DNA of 64,000 nucleotides from Hyphomicrobiales bacterium (GTDB taxonomy: Bacteria > Pseudomonadota > Alphaproteobacteria > Rhizobiales > Devosiaceae). How positions within the stretch are numbered: position 1 is the first letter of the stretch; every line of letters begins with the position of its first letter. The stretch is taken from assembly GCA_027487555.1 (NCBI GenBank), contig JAIYDI010000029.1:186001-250000 (forward strand). Reading direction: 5' to 3'. The notes beneath the pieces were generated by a model, which saw nothing but the letters and a program-made list of their open reading frames with translations, made no database searches and had not been told where the DNA came from. Below, piece after piece: positions 1 to 8,538 of the stretch. The translations under genes were made by a program, and so were the position numbers.

Positions 1-145
1 CAGCGGTCGTCAGTCGGCGTCATCTCCCAACGGATTGTCGTCCGGGAGGCGCCAACGCGACGCGGAACATAAAGGAAACCCCTTGGGAGTCAATGCGTTT
101 TGTCCGAGCGATGAAGGCGTGCGAGAAATCTCCCCACACATCAAG
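1..145. other. Unresolved left edge of window
   Basis: No complete gene can be assigned here. A plus-strand frame open from base 1 and ending at a TAA near base 70 (about 23 codons) has GC-rich third positions like the neighbouring genes, so it could be the last residues of a gene lying to the left. It is too short to identify. The longer track ORFs here are low-complexity shadows of the phosphoesterase gene. Confidence 0.25.
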
Positions 146-1057
146 CTATTCCGAAGTCTTGCCCAGGTCCAACAGCAGGATTTCCGGCCAGCAACCGACG
201 CGGACGGGAACACCCGTAACCCCGAGCCCCTTCGAGACGATCAAGTGCCGTCCTTCGACTGCGAAGTGACCCGCGGGGAAACGCTTGGAACCGGACGACG
301 CCGAGACGGGGCGCCAGCCGAGAAGATCGATCTGCCCGCCATGGGTATGGCCGCTCAAACTGAGGCTCACCCGATCGTCGAGCTTTGAAAAGATATCGGG
401 TTCGTGCGCGAGGAGGATCACCGCGTCTTCCGCGGGAATTTGTCTCAGCGTCTTGTCGATATCATGAAGACCCTGCAGGCGTTTGCGTCCATAGGCGGCG
501 CCAGCGAGCAAGGCGAGCTGGTCCGCGAGACCAGCAACCCAGAACGCCTTGCCATCCTTGGTCAGGCGCTTCGAAGCATTGATCAGCACCGGAATGCCTG
601 CCGCCCGCAGCGCCTTCGCCATATGCGGCTCTATGGTGGGGTCTTTCTGGACGGCGCGGTCCGCCCAGTAGTCGTGATTGCCGAGTATCGCGAAGACGCC
701 GAGAGGCGCCGTTAGGGGGACAAGGCGCGCCGCCACCGCCTCCGGTTCGACATGAGCGGTCACAAAGCGGGTGGTGCCAAGATAGTCGCCCATCAGCACG
801 ATGATGTCTGCGCCCAATGCGTTGGTCTGCTCGACGATTGCGCTGATGCGATCGGCGGACATCCATGGGTCACAGGCATGGATATCAGCGATGACAGCAA
901 CTGAGAGCTTCAGGCCCTCCGGCCATCTCGGTGGAACGAGGCTGTAGCGGGTGACGCGCGGCCGACCGAGCACTTCGGTAAGTGCGTAAGCAGGGGCGGA
1001 AAGGGCGGTAAGCAGCAGCCAGCCGAAAGACTTCAGTATCGTTCGACGCCTGATCAA
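146..1057 (-). CDS. Exported metallophosphoesterase
   Basis: This calcineurin-like phosphoesterase of 303 aa is predicted to hydrolyse phosphoester bonds at a dinuclear metal centre. Family metal-ligand motifs appear in order: IADIHA (about residue 56), GDYLG (about 90), GNHDYW (about 126), an AHEPD segment and SGHTHGGQ near the C terminus. The N terminus RRRTILKSF, followed by a hydrophobic stretch and APAYA, resembles a Tat or Sec signal peptide, so it probably acts outside the cytoplasm or at the membrane face. It resembles the YkuE/YaeI group, whose members act on membrane lipids or UDP-sugar lipids, but the substrate cannot be read from sequence. It lies 65 bp downstream of parE on the same strand and could be cotranscribed with it. 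Confidence 0.85.
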   Translation of the reverse strand: MIRRRTILKSFGWLLLTALSAPAYALTEVLGRPRVTRYSLVPPRWPEGLKLSVAVIADIHACDPWMSADRISAIVEQTNALGADIIVLMGDYLGTTRFVTAHVEPEAVAARLVPLTAPLGVFAILGNHDYWADRAVQKDPTIEPHMAKALRAAGIPVLINASKRLTKDGKAFWVAGLADQLALLAGAAYGRKRLQGLHDIDKTLRQIPAEDAVILLAHEPDIFSKLDDRVSLSLSGHTHGGQIDLLGWRPVSASSGSKRFPAGHFAVEGRHLIVSKGLGVTGVPVRVGCWPEILLLDLGKTSE

Positions 1058-1122
1058 GTCTTGCCCTCCACAGTAACTCGACCTGATCGGGCGATTGTGG
1101 CGCAGCCAAGGTGAAGTCCGCC

Positions 1123-3159
1123 CTATATATCCAGGTCTTTGACGAAGGCGGCGTTTTCCTGAATAAAGTCGAAACGGGCCTCGGGCCGGTTGCCCATCAG
1201 GCGTTCGAAAGCAGACTTCGTGTCCTCGCGGTCCTGACGCACTTTCACCTGGAGAAGCGTGCGGGTCTTCTTGTCCATCGTGGTTTCGCGCAGGTGCTGA
1301 TACGGCATTTCGCCCAGGCCCTTGAAGCGGGTGATATCGGGCTTCTTGCTCTTGAACTCCGTTTCCAGCAGCCGGTCGCGCTGAAGCTCGTTCATCGCAT
1401 AAGCGACCTTGGGTCCCGCCGTCAGCCGGAACAGCGGCGGCATGGCGAGATAGAGATGGCCGCCATCAATAAGCCGCGGCATCTCTTGGAAGAAGAACGT
1501 CATCAGCAGCGACGCGATATGCGCGCCGTCGACATCGGCGTCTGTCATCAAGATGATCTTGTCGTAGCGCAGGTCGTCCTCGCTGTAACGGCTTCCGGTG
1601 CCGCAACCCAGCGCCTGGATGAGGTCTGCGATGGCTTGACTTGCCTGAATCTTGTCTCGTGATGCGCCAGCGACGTTGAGGATCTTGCCGCGCAGCGGAA
1701 GCACCGCCTGACTCGCGCGGTCGCGCGCCTGCTTGGCGCTGCCACCTGCCGAGTCGCCTTCAACGAGGAAGATTTCAGCGCCCTGGGCCGCCGATTGGGT
1801 GCAGTCGGCCAGCTTTCCCGGCAGCCGCAGCTTTCGGGTCGCCGATTGCCGGTCGATCTCCTTTTCCTTGCGGCGGCGGAGGCGTTCCTCGGCGCGCTCG
1901 ACCGCCCAGTCGAGCAGCTTGCCCGCCTGGTTGGGTGAGGCCGCCAGCCAATGGTCGAACGCATCGCGAAGGGCATTGTCTACAATGCGTGTCGCTTCTG
2001 CCGAAGAGAGCTTGTCCTTGGTCTGGCCAACGAATTCCGGTTCGCGGACGAAGACCGACAGCATTGCCGAGCACTGCACCAAAACGTCATCTGCTGTAAG
2101 GACCGCCGCGCGCTTGTTGCCGGTGAGCTCGGCATAGCTGCGCAAGCCGCGCAGCAGCGCCACGCGCAGGCCCTGTTCGTGGGTGCCGCCATCGCCTGTT
2201 GGGATAGTGTTGCAGTAGGAGTTGATGAAGCCGTCTCCCAGGCACCAGGCAATCGCCCATTCGACAGCGCCGTTGGTGCCGGGCTTGCCCACGATGCCCG
2301 AGAAGATCTCGTCGACGATGCGCGGTTCGCCTTCAATCCGGGCGGCGAGGAAGTCCTTGAGGCCGCCGGGGAAATGGAAGATCGCACTCGCTGGAACATC
2401 CTCCTTGGCGAGGCTTTCGTCACAGCTCCAGCGGATTTCCACGCCACCGAACAGATAGGCCTTCGAGCGCGTCATCTTGAACAGACGCTGTGGTGAGAAG
2501 CTAGCGCCTTCGCCAAAAATCTGCGCGTCAGGGTGGAAGCGGGTGGTCGTTCCGCGGCGGTTCTGCACCTTGCCGACGGTTTCCACACCGCCCAGCGGCT
2601 TGCCGCGCGAGAAGCGTTGGCGGTAGAGCACCTGCTCGCGCGCCACCTCGACCACCAGATCGTCGGAGAGCGCGTTCACAACCGACGCGCCAACGCCATG
2701 CAGCCCGCCCGAGGTCTCATAGGCCTTGGAGTCGAACTTCCCGCCGGCATGCAGCGTCGTCATGATGATTTCGAGTGTCGATCGGCCTGGGAACTTTGGG
2801 TGGTTCTCCACCGGGATGCCGCGGCCATTGTCGGTCACCGTCAGATAGCCGGTATCGCTCAGGTGCACTTCGATGCGGTTTGCGTGACCTGCTATGGCCT
2901 CGTCCATTGAGTTGTCGATCACCTCGGCGAACAGATGGTGCAGCGCATTGGCATCGGTGCCGCCGATATACATTCCCGGTCGACGCCGGACGGGCTCAAG
3001 GCCTTCGAGAACCTCGATGTCTGCGGCGGAGTAGGACGAGGGTGCAGTTGCTGACGGAGTTGCGGGCGGCGGTGTGTTTGCAACCGGTGCGGCTGGCGCG
3101 GCGCGGCGCGGCTGTGGCGCTTGGTCGGGTGTGCCGAACAGGTCTTCGATCGCAGCCAT
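1123..3159 (-). CDS. parE: DNA topoisomerase IV subunit B (ParE)
   Basis: This is the ATPase subunit of topoisomerase IV, which unlinks daughter chromosomes together with ParC. It is about 678 aa, normal for alphaproteobacterial ParE. The GHKL ATPase motifs are clear: EVIDNSMDEA, DNGRGIPV and GGLHGVGASVVNAL. The TOPRIM domain follows with FLVEGDSAGGSAK and DADVDGAH, and the C-terminal zone ends in the usual RPEARFDFI segment. A Pro/Ala-rich N-terminal tail of about 45 residues precedes the ATPase domain. I chose the ATG at 3159 over the track start at 3198 because GGAGG lies just upstream of it. GyrB was considered, but the protein lacks the extra insertion and longer length of typical GyrB and matches ParE better. 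Confidence 0.95.
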   Translation of the reverse strand: MAAIEDLFGTPDQAPQPRRAAPAAPVANTPPPATPSATAPSSYSAADIEVLEGLEPVRRRPGMYIGGTDANALHHLFAEVIDNSMDEAIAGHANRIEVHLSDTGYLTVTDNGRGIPVENHPKFPGRSTLEIIMTTLHAGGKFDSKAYETSGGLHGVGASVVNALSDDLVVEVAREQVLYRQRFSRGKPLGGVETVGKVQNRRGTTTRFHPDAQIFGEGASFSPQRLFKMTRSKAYLFGGVEIRWSCDESLAKEDVPASAIFHFPGGLKDFLAARIEGEPRIVDEIFSGIVGKPGTNGAVEWAIAWCLGDGFINSYCNTIPTGDGGTHEQGLRVALLRGLRSYAELTGNKRAAVLTADDVLVQCSAMLSVFVREPEFVGQTKDKLSSAEATRIVDNALRDAFDHWLAASPNQAGKLLDWAVERAEERLRRRKEKEIDRQSATRKLRLPGKLADCTQSAAQGAEIFLVEGDSAGGSAKQARDRASQAVLPLRGKILNVAGASRDKIQASQAIADLIQALGCGTGSRYSEDDLRYDKIILMTDADVDGAHIASLLMTFFFQEMPRLIDGGHLYLAMPPLFRLTAGPKVAYAMNELQRDRLLETEFKSKKPDITRFKGLGEMPYQHLRETTMDKKTRTLLQVKVRQDREDTKSAFERLMGNRPEARFDFIQENAAFVKDLDI

Positions 3160-3383
3160 GAAACCTCCGTCGGGTGCGCCGATTCGCACCACATCCAACC
3201 TAGCATGTCTGGGCTTTCTTCGGGTTTAGCCGGCATTAGCGAAGGAAAACAGGCGCTGTCAACGCAGTGAACGAAAAATGAACAGATTGCTCGTTCCTGG
3301 TTCATCGAGGCGGGTCGACAGTCGTTGACGCCACCTTGGCGCCACGCTTCCACCCGAAAGCTGCCACCGACTTGAACGCTGGT

Positions 3384-3409
3384 TGAATGCCCCAGTCTGC
3401 GTGCATTCA
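3384..3409. promoter_or_regulatory. Inverted repeat upstream of secreted protein gene
   Basis: TGAATGC and GCATTCA form a perfect 7-bp inverted repeat with a 12-bp spacer, about 70 bp before the start of the secreted protein at 3479. It lies in the 319-bp stretch between the divergent parE and that gene. No other gene is visible in the stretch. A role as operator is inference; no cognate regulator can be named. Confidence 0.3.
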
Positions 3410-3478
3410 CCGTGGGACCCTTATGCTCCTGTTTCGCTACCCGAACTGGCGGAACACCAAACAGCAAGGAGCCATCCG

Positions 3479-3949
3479 ATGTTCTCAACTGCAACCCTCA
3501 AGCGTGCCGGCCGCGCGCTGGTCATTGCCGCCGCTCTCGGCGCCACCGGACTTGCTACTGCGCCCGTGCAGGCGGCCTCGCAACCGTCGCTGAGTTTTCA
3601 GTTTGGCATCGGCAATGACGGCAGCATCATCACCTTCGGCAATGACCGCGCCCCCCGCGGGTCTGCCCCCATCAAGAAATGCCTGACCAATCGGCAGATC
3701 GAACGTGGCCTTGAGCGGCACGGTTTTGACGACGCCGATGTCATCCGCAACCTCTCGAAGACGCGTGTGCTGGTGCATGCGGAATGGGGCCGCTACGATT
3801 ACAATCTCAAGGTGAACCGTTGCTCCGGCAAGGTCTTTGACATTGAGAGGATCCGTCGTGCGCCGCGTCCGGACCACTTCTGGCCCGATCACGGATGGGA
3901 CAACCACAACCGCTTCAGATTCCAGTTCCGATACGAGTCACCAAACTAA
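3479..3949 (+). CDS. Small secreted protein with PepSY-like C-terminal region
   Basis: This exported protein of 156 aa has unknown function. Residues 1-33 form a signal peptide (basic start, hydrophobic AAALGATGLATA core, PVQAAS cleavage region). The mature part has a short variable segment and then a conserved block from KKCLTNRQIERGL to CSGKVFDIERIRR. That block reads like the small bacterial proteins with a PepSY-type fold, with two cysteines 47 residues apart that could form a disulfide. The C-terminal tail is rich in His, Trp and Phe. I chose the ATG at 3479 because AAGGAG precedes it and it begins exactly at the signal peptide; the track start at 3383 adds an unlikely extension. The next gene is a paralogue. 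Confidence 0.75.
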   Translation: MFSTATLKRAGRALVIAAALGATGLATAPVQAASQPSLSFQFGIGNDGSIITFGNDRAPRGSAPIKKCLTNRQIERGLERHGFDDADVIRNLSKTRVLVHAEWGRYDYNLKVNRCSGKVFDIERIRRAPRPDHFWPDHGWDNHNRFRFQFRYESPN

Positions 3950-4018
3950 AGCCGATTTGGTTGGGCAGCCCATGCTCGTCCATTTGTGATCCATCATCGA
4001 CCTTTGTGGAGGCATCTG

Positions 4019-4333
4019 ATGAAAAGCGCACGTCTAGTTTCTGCAGCGCTTGCGGCGCTGATTGCCGGAACCGCAATGCCTGCCATGGCAGACACGCATA
4101 TGCGCTTCGGTCTCTGGCCTCATGGCTGGGCCCACAAGACCATCTGTATCGAACTCACGGATTATCAGATCCGCACGGCGATCAAGGCCAGGGGTTACGA
4201 CAATGTGTACCTGAATGTACGCAGTGACCGCCGCATACAAGTTCGCGCCACCCGCAATGGATGGGTATACCTGCTAAGTGTGAATACTTGCACCGGTTCT
4301 GTCGTCGATCGACACCGTCTGCGTCGCGGATAA
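4019..4333 (+). CDS. Small secreted protein, paralogue of the preceding gene
   Basis: This exported protein of 104 aa has unknown function. A signal peptide covers about residues 1-22 (ending AMPAMADT). The mature part is essentially one domain: CIELTDYQIRTAIKARGYD, then a stretch with V-x-R strands, then VNTCTGSVVDRHRLRRG. It aligns by eye with the C-terminal block of the upstream gene, with both cysteines at almost the same spacing (48 residues against 47) and the same C-x-G-x-V ending. The ATG at 4019 follows GGAGG and is preferred over the track start. The pair probably arose by tandem duplication; a shared transcript ending at the terminator just downstream is likely. Confidence 0.7.
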   Translation: MKSARLVSAALAALIAGTAMPAMADTHMRFGLWPHGWAHKTICIELTDYQIRTAIKARGYDNVYLNVRSDRRIQVRATRNGWVYLLSVNTCTGSVVDRHRLRRG

Positions 4334-4355
4334 CTGTAAATGCGGAAGTTAATTT

Positions 4356-4392
4356 GCCGCCCGGGGTTGCAAGACCTCGGGCGGTTCTTTTT
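4356..4392 (+). terminator. Rho-independent terminator
   Basis: GCCGCCCGG and CTCGGGCGG form a GC-rich stem around a short loop, followed by a TTCTTTTT tract. It stands 23 bp after the stop of the second secreted-protein gene and fits a classical intrinsic terminator for that pair. Confidence 0.8.
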
Positions 4393-4490
4393 GGTGCGCC
4401 ACGTAAAGACTTCGTAAGGAGTTCCGAAAAGGTTTCTTAAGCCTGAGCCGCTAGGGTCTAGGCATACGGTTTCAAGTCTGGAGTAGCCGT

Positions 4491-4664
4491 ATGCGTACCA
4501 GTGTCGCCGATAGCGTTGTGTATCCTGGCGCTGTTCGCGCGGTACCACGTTCAAGCAGATGGCTGCAGGCCGGATTTAAGAGTTTTGCGTACCGGCTTGC
4601 CCATCTCGCTTTGCCACGCCCCGCGATCATAGCGGCTGTCGCGGCGCTGTTTTATCTCGCCTGA
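4491..4664 (+). CDS. Possible 57-aa small protein with C-terminal hydrophobic helix
   Basis: This unlisted short ORF begins with an ATG preceded by GGAG at a spacing of about 7 bases. The peptide is basic in its first half (RAVPRSSRW, KSFAYR) and ends with a hydrophobic run (PAIIAAVAALFYLA) that could be a membrane helix. It stops 9 bp before the convergent end of the next gene and starts about 100 bp after the preceding terminator, so the spacing suits an independent small gene. I do not recognise a family, and chance cannot be excluded. Confidence 0.35.
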   Translation: MRTSVADSVVYPGAVRAVPRSSRWLQAGFKSFAYRLAHLALPRPAIIAAVAALFYLA

Positions 4665-4673
4665 CCCGAAGCC

Positions 4674-6029
4674 CTACGATTTCCGCTCTGGCGGCTCGGC
4701 GGAGCCGCGGGCGAATGCTTCCGCGAATATGGCCTCCACAGTATCCGGCGTCAGCCTTGGCGGAGGCATCTTGGGAAGCGGTTTGCCTGCGCGAGTCTGC
4801 GAAGAACGATCGGCGGCTTGCGCTCCTGAGCCCTGCTCGATTGCTGCGGCCGCTGCATTGTCAAGTTCCGCTTCGTTGGGCGCTGGCGGCTGAGCGATCG
4901 CAGGCTCCACGATCGCGCGCTTTTCCTCCAGTACAATCGGTCCGACCGGTTCAGCCAGAGCCGGAGTAGCAGCCGGGGCAGGTGCAGGAGCTTGAGCTGC
5001 TTTTGACGCTGGAGCCGGTTTAGACGCCGGAGCCGGCTGTCGTGTGGGGGGTGCTGTCTCGATCTCGGCAGCGGCGACAATCGACGGCATCGCAGCAGGC
5101 TCGATTGCTGCCTGTGCCGCTGCTGGCCGGTCGACTGCAGCCTCCGGCAACACAGCAGGACCCTCGAAAGGTACGGTGATTTCTGTAAAGGGGCGCCGTT
5201 GCTGTGGACGTGCGGGGCGCGCTGTGCCGTCCGTCTTTGGCAGCAAGGGCCGGAAGTTTGTCGGGGCCTTGCTCCCTTCACTGGAAGCGCGGGGCGCTGT
5301 CGACTTGAGCGGAGCAATTGAAACCGGCGCGGGGCGTGTGGCGGGGATGGCTGGCGCAGGGCGTTCAGGCGGCGTTTGTGCTTTGGCACGTGCGGCTGCG
5401 GGAAGCGGCCGTGGCGGCGGGGCAGGGCGCCGTATAGCGAGGGGCTCAGGCGCGGCCTGCTGGTCATCAGTCATTGCTTTTGCTGCTTCAGGGCCGACTG
5501 GAGGCGTTTCCACAGGCTCTGGTGTGTCCATGGCGGGCGCAGCAACTGGTGCGGCTGGCAGGGCGGGCGGAGGTGTCGTTCCAACCGGTGCGTCGATGCT
5601 CGGCACGAAAGCGTCGACCGCCATCGGCGCGGCAACCTTCGGCAGATCTGTCAGATCCAATACAAGCGTAGGCTCCCGGCTGGCGCGAACGTCCGCTGCT
5701 GCCGCCTCGGGAGGCAGGCCGAAGTCAGGCTCGTGACGGGGCGTTTCTTCAAATTGTGGCTCGATCATCCGCGCATTGTCACGCGCCGTGCCGCGTGGCG
5801 GTGCATGGTCAAGATCGCGCTCAAATGGGCTGGTATCGATATCCGCCAGCCGAATGGCCTGCGGAACCTGCGTGGGAACCGAGGGTCGAGCCCTTCGGGC
5901 CTCGCCTTGTCGGCGCTGCCGGGTGATAGCGCGCCTGTCGGCAATCGATACCGCAACAAGAGCCAGCATCGCCACTGCGAGACCGACACCGGTGCCGGCG
6001 AGAAACCAAAAAAGAGAATCACCGCTCAT
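4674..6029 (-). CDS. Pro/Ala-rich membrane-anchored protein of unknown function
   Basis: The protein of about 451 aa has one N-terminal transmembrane segment (FWFLAGTGVGLAVAMLALVAV, residues 7-27) followed by a basic stop-transfer stretch (RQRRQGEARR). The rest is a long low-complexity region dominated by Pro, Ala, Thr and Glu, and a short more ordered C-terminal end (PRLTPDTVEAIFAEAFARG). The arrangement suggests an inner-membrane anchored, largely disordered cytoplasmic protein, but no catalytic motif is visible. I chose the ATG at 6029 (protein begins MSGDSLF) because the longer track start adds a charged tail before the membrane helix. It faces the ABC-F gene divergently. No function is claimed. 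Confidence 0.65.
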   Translation of the reverse strand: MSGDSLFWFLAGTGVGLAVAMLALVAVSIADRRAITRQRRQGEARRARPSVPTQVPQAIRLADIDTSPFERDLDHAPPRGTARDNARMIEPQFEETPRHEPDFGLPPEAAAADVRASREPTLVLDLTDLPKVAAPMAVDAFVPSIDAPVGTTPPPALPAAPVAAPAMDTPEPVETPPVGPEAAKAMTDDQQAAPEPLAIRRPAPPPRPLPAAARAKAQTPPERPAPAIPATRPAPVSIAPLKSTAPRASSEGSKAPTNFRPLLPKTDGTARPARPQQRRPFTEITVPFEGPAVLPEAAVDRPAAAQAAIEPAAMPSIVAAAEIETAPPTRQPAPASKPAPASKAAQAPAPAPAATPALAEPVGPIVLEEKRAIVEPAIAQPPAPNEAELDNAAAAAIEQGSGAQAADRSSQTRAGKPLPKMPPPRLTPDTVEAIFAEAFARGSAEPPERKS

Positions 6030-6460
6030 ATAAAGTCCCGAAAAAAGCCGGTCATCGCGCTCGCGCGCCGCCCGCGTCTCGCGCAACCGATGAGAAACAG
6101 CTTCATTCGCCGCCGGCTCCGGGGCGCGGTTCCAGCGTCTAGGACTAAAGCGTATAGGGCCACAGCGGGTCTTTGGCTATCGGCCGCACGCACTCATGCG
6201 CAACTTGCTGCACTGGCGCGCTGCGACATTTGGAGTTAAGGTTATCTGGTTTTCAGTACCCGAGCGACGAGGAGGGGCCCGATGTACACGCGACCCCATC
6301 TGACTTTCGGACCTGAATGGGCCCTGCAGCAGACGTTGCAGGGCTGACCGCAACGGTTCGGAACCATATTCCTTGAACGTCCGGTCTGCCCGTCACCGCC
6401 AGTCCTTTGGGCTGGTACTTGATTTGGCGCAACAGCGCCGCCTGTGACGAGATCCAAAAC
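6030..6460 (+). promoter_or_regulatory. 431-bp divergent intergenic region with hairpin-rich leader of the ABC-F gene
   Basis: No credible gene lies here; the track ORFs are low-quality overlaps. The right half contains three possible hairpins on the way to the ABC-F start: GCCCTGCA/TGCAGGGC (6321-6344), CCAG/CTGG (about 6400-6416) and GGCGC/GCGCC (6426-6439). The last ends 21 bases before the ATG. Such a folded leader could control expression by attenuation, as known for some antibiotic-responsive ABC-F genes, but this is inference and I see no clear leader peptide. Confidence 0.35.
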
Positions 6461-7975
6461 ATGTCGCTGATTTCCCTCAGGGCCCTGAGCCTCACGCTGG
6501 GCAAACCCCTGTTCCAAAACCTCGATTTCACCCTGAATCCCCGGGACCGGGTTGGGCTCGTCGCCCAGAACGGTGCGGGCAAGACGTCGCTGATGCGCGT
6601 GCTTCTGGGCGAGCTCGACGCGACTTCCGGCGAGGTGACGCGTGCTCGCGGCCTGCGAGTGGCTTCAGTCCCGCAGGATGTTCCCGAGCGGTTGTTGGGC
6701 TTGGACATGCGGCAGGCGGTGCTCGATGGACTGCCGCCGTCGCGGCACGACACCGACATGTGGATGGCCGATGTTGCTCTCGATGCCTTCGCGGCGCCCT
6801 ATGACATGCGCGAACGGCAGGTCAAGGCGCTGAGCGGCGGCTGGCAGCGCCTGATGCTCATTGCACGCGCCATTGTCGACGAGCCAGATTTGTTGCTGCT
6901 CGACGAACCAACGAACCATCTCGATTTGGGAAAGATTCGCTTGCTGGAGGATTGGCTCACTGGCGAGGGGCGCAACCGCGCGCTGATCGCAGCCAGCCAT
7001 GATCGCGCTTTCCTTGCGCGGGTCACAACACGCACACTGTTTCTGCGGCCCGGCGCGAGCCGCGAGTTCCCGCTGCCCTACGCCGCCGCGCGCCTTGCCC
7101 TCGACGGGGACGACAAGGCGGTGGCGGTGCAGAACGAGCGGGACCTCAGAGAAGCCGACAAACTGCGGAAGCAGGCGGCCAAGCTCACCAATATCGGCAT
7201 CAACTCGGGCAGTGACCTGCTGACGGTCAAGGCCAAGCAGTTGAAGGATCGTGCCAGTCGGATAGAGGGCGCCGTGCGCGATATGCACAAGGAGCGTTCG
7301 GGCGAGATCAGGCTGGGCAATTCCGGCACCCACGCGCGGCTGATGCTGGCGCTCGAGAACCTGGTGGTCACGACGCCAACCAGGGACAGCCTCTTCAAGA
7401 TCGAGAAGCTGCATCTGTTCCAGGCAGACCGCCTGGTCCTTCTGGGGCCGAACGGAGCCGGCAAGACGCAACTGGTGAAGCTGATTGCGGGAGCAATCGG
7501 CGCCACCGAGGGCATCGCGGGCGTGCGCGTGGCCGGCTCGCTCAGGCTCGGCTATTCCGACCAGGAACTCAGCCAGTTGCCCCAAGCCAAGTCGCCATCG
7601 GAATTCATCTCGACCGCGTTCGACCTGCCGGACCAGCGGGTGACGAGCCTGCTCGCGGCGATCGGACTTCCCGTGGAGGCACAGACCCGGCCAATCGCGC
7701 GCATGAGCCCGGGCCAGAAGGCGAGGCTCGCCCTGCTGGGGCTCAGGCTGACCGAGCCGAACTTCTACCTTTTGGACGAGCCCACCAACCATGTGGATAT
7801 CGTCGGGCGCGAGACCCTGGAAGCCGAAATCCTCGCGCATGGCGCCACCGCAGTGGTGGTATCGCATGACCGGAGCTTCATTCGCGCTGTCGGCTCGCGT
7901 TTCTTTGAAATTCGCGGGCGGAAGCTGGTGGAAGTGGACAGCCCGGAGGCGTTCTTCGCCTCGGCGGTAGCCTGA
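6461..7975 (+). CDS. ABC-F family ATPase (translation-associated, Uup-like)
   Basis: This 504-aa soluble protein has two ABC ATPase domains and no membrane segments, the layout of ABC-F proteins that bind the ribosomal E site. Domain 1 has QNGAGKTS, the signature LSGGWQR and LLLLDEPTNHLD. Domain 2 has GPNGAGKTQ, the signature MSPGQKARLAL and YLLDEPTNHVD. Between them lies a charged linker (about residues 220-300) rich in Arg and Lys, corresponding to the P-site tRNA interaction motif. It is shorter than Uup or EttA, so it may be a distinct subgroup; whether it confers drug resistance cannot be told. I chose the ATG at 6461 because homology begins there (MSLISLRALSL); the track start adds 18 unrelated residues. 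Confidence 0.88.
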   Translation: MSLISLRALSLTLGKPLFQNLDFTLNPRDRVGLVAQNGAGKTSLMRVLLGELDATSGEVTRARGLRVASVPQDVPERLLGLDMRQAVLDGLPPSRHDTDMWMADVALDAFAAPYDMRERQVKALSGGWQRLMLIARAIVDEPDLLLLDEPTNHLDLGKIRLLEDWLTGEGRNRALIAASHDRAFLARVTTRTLFLRPGASREFPLPYAAARLALDGDDKAVAVQNERDLREADKLRKQAAKLTNIGINSGSDLLTVKAKQLKDRASRIEGAVRDMHKERSGEIRLGNSGTHARLMLALENLVVTTPTRDSLFKIEKLHLFQADRLVLLGPNGAGKTQLVKLIAGAIGATEGIAGVRVAGSLRLGYSDQELSQLPQAKSPSEFISTAFDLPDQRVTSLLAAIGLPVEAQTRPIARMSPGQKARLALLGLRLTEPNFYLLDEPTNHVDIVGRETLEAEILAHGATAVVVSHDRSFIRAVGSRFFEIRGRKLVEVDSPEAFFASAVA

Positions 7976-7983
7976 GCCGGCAT

Positions 7984-8002
7984 GGGGCGCGCAGAGCGCC
8001 CC
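7984..8002. terminator. Hairpin between convergent genes
   Basis: GGGGCGC and GCGCCCC form a perfect 7-bp stem with a 5-base loop, directly between the ABC-F stop and the stop of the convergent SRPBCC gene. The T tract is minimal, so it may act as a weak bidirectional terminator. Confidence 0.5.
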
Positions 8003-8530
8003 TTACGCCCCCATCTCCAACAATTGATCTGCAAGACGGTTGAACCCAGTTGCCACTGTCGTCGCAAAGCCGCGCTTCACATCGCCGTCGCGTTCGGCGA
8101 TAGTCTGGAACTGAACCAGAACCGAGACTTCGGTGTCGGGCCCGGCACCCGCAAGGCTGACTGTGGTGACCGTGCGCGGTGTTGGCAGCTCCGCGATGGG
8201 GCCTGCCCAACCTACGGGACAATCGCGATAGACGAACCGCTCGGGTGCGCGGATATCGAGGTAGATTGAGCTGAAAGTGAATGTCTTGCGGTCCGGGTAG
8301 GTCCACTCTGTGAGCCAGACACCGCCTGCCTGCAGGTCGACTGTGACGCGGATCGCAACGCCACGCGGCCCCCAAAAGCGGGCCAAGTGTGGGGGCTCCG
8401 TAAAGCAGCGCCAGATCAGTTGCCGTGGTGCGCGAAACACCCGCGAAATCCTGATGATGGGTTCGGAGTCCGGCGTTTCTACCATGGTGCCGGATGAGTC
8501 CGCCGGAAGGTGCGGAAGCGTGTGTGTCAT
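8003..8530 (-). CDS. AHSA1/SRPBCC domain protein
   Basis: This 175-aa cytoplasmic protein carries a START-like SRPBCC fold of the Activator-of-Hsp90 (AHSA1) type, which forms a deep hydrophobic ligand pocket. The typical opening IIRISRVFRAPRQLIWRCFT and the FWGPRG motif are present, followed by the GGVWLTEWTYPDRK strand pair and the C-terminal helix (GFATTVATGFNRLADQL). It is the last gene of an operon that begins with an ArsR regulator and alternates hydrolase and SRPBCC genes. Family members are often encoded beside ArsR repressors in bacteria. Ligand and reaction are unknown. Confidence 0.85.
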   Translation of the reverse strand: MTHTLPHLPADSSGTMVETPDSEPIIRISRVFRAPRQLIWRCFTEPPHLARFWGPRGVAIRVTVDLQAGGVWLTEWTYPDRKTFTFSSIYLDIRAPERFVYRDCPVGWAGPIAELPTPRTVTTVSLAGAGPDTEVSVLVQFQTIAERDGDVKRGFATTVATGFNRLADQLLEMGA

Positions 8531-8538
8531 GCTTTCCC

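Noticed and set aside
6665-7867. 400-aa minus-strand ORF
   Set aside because: It is antisense to the ABC-F ATPase, which has all Walker and signature motifs. The composition is typical of a mirror frame.
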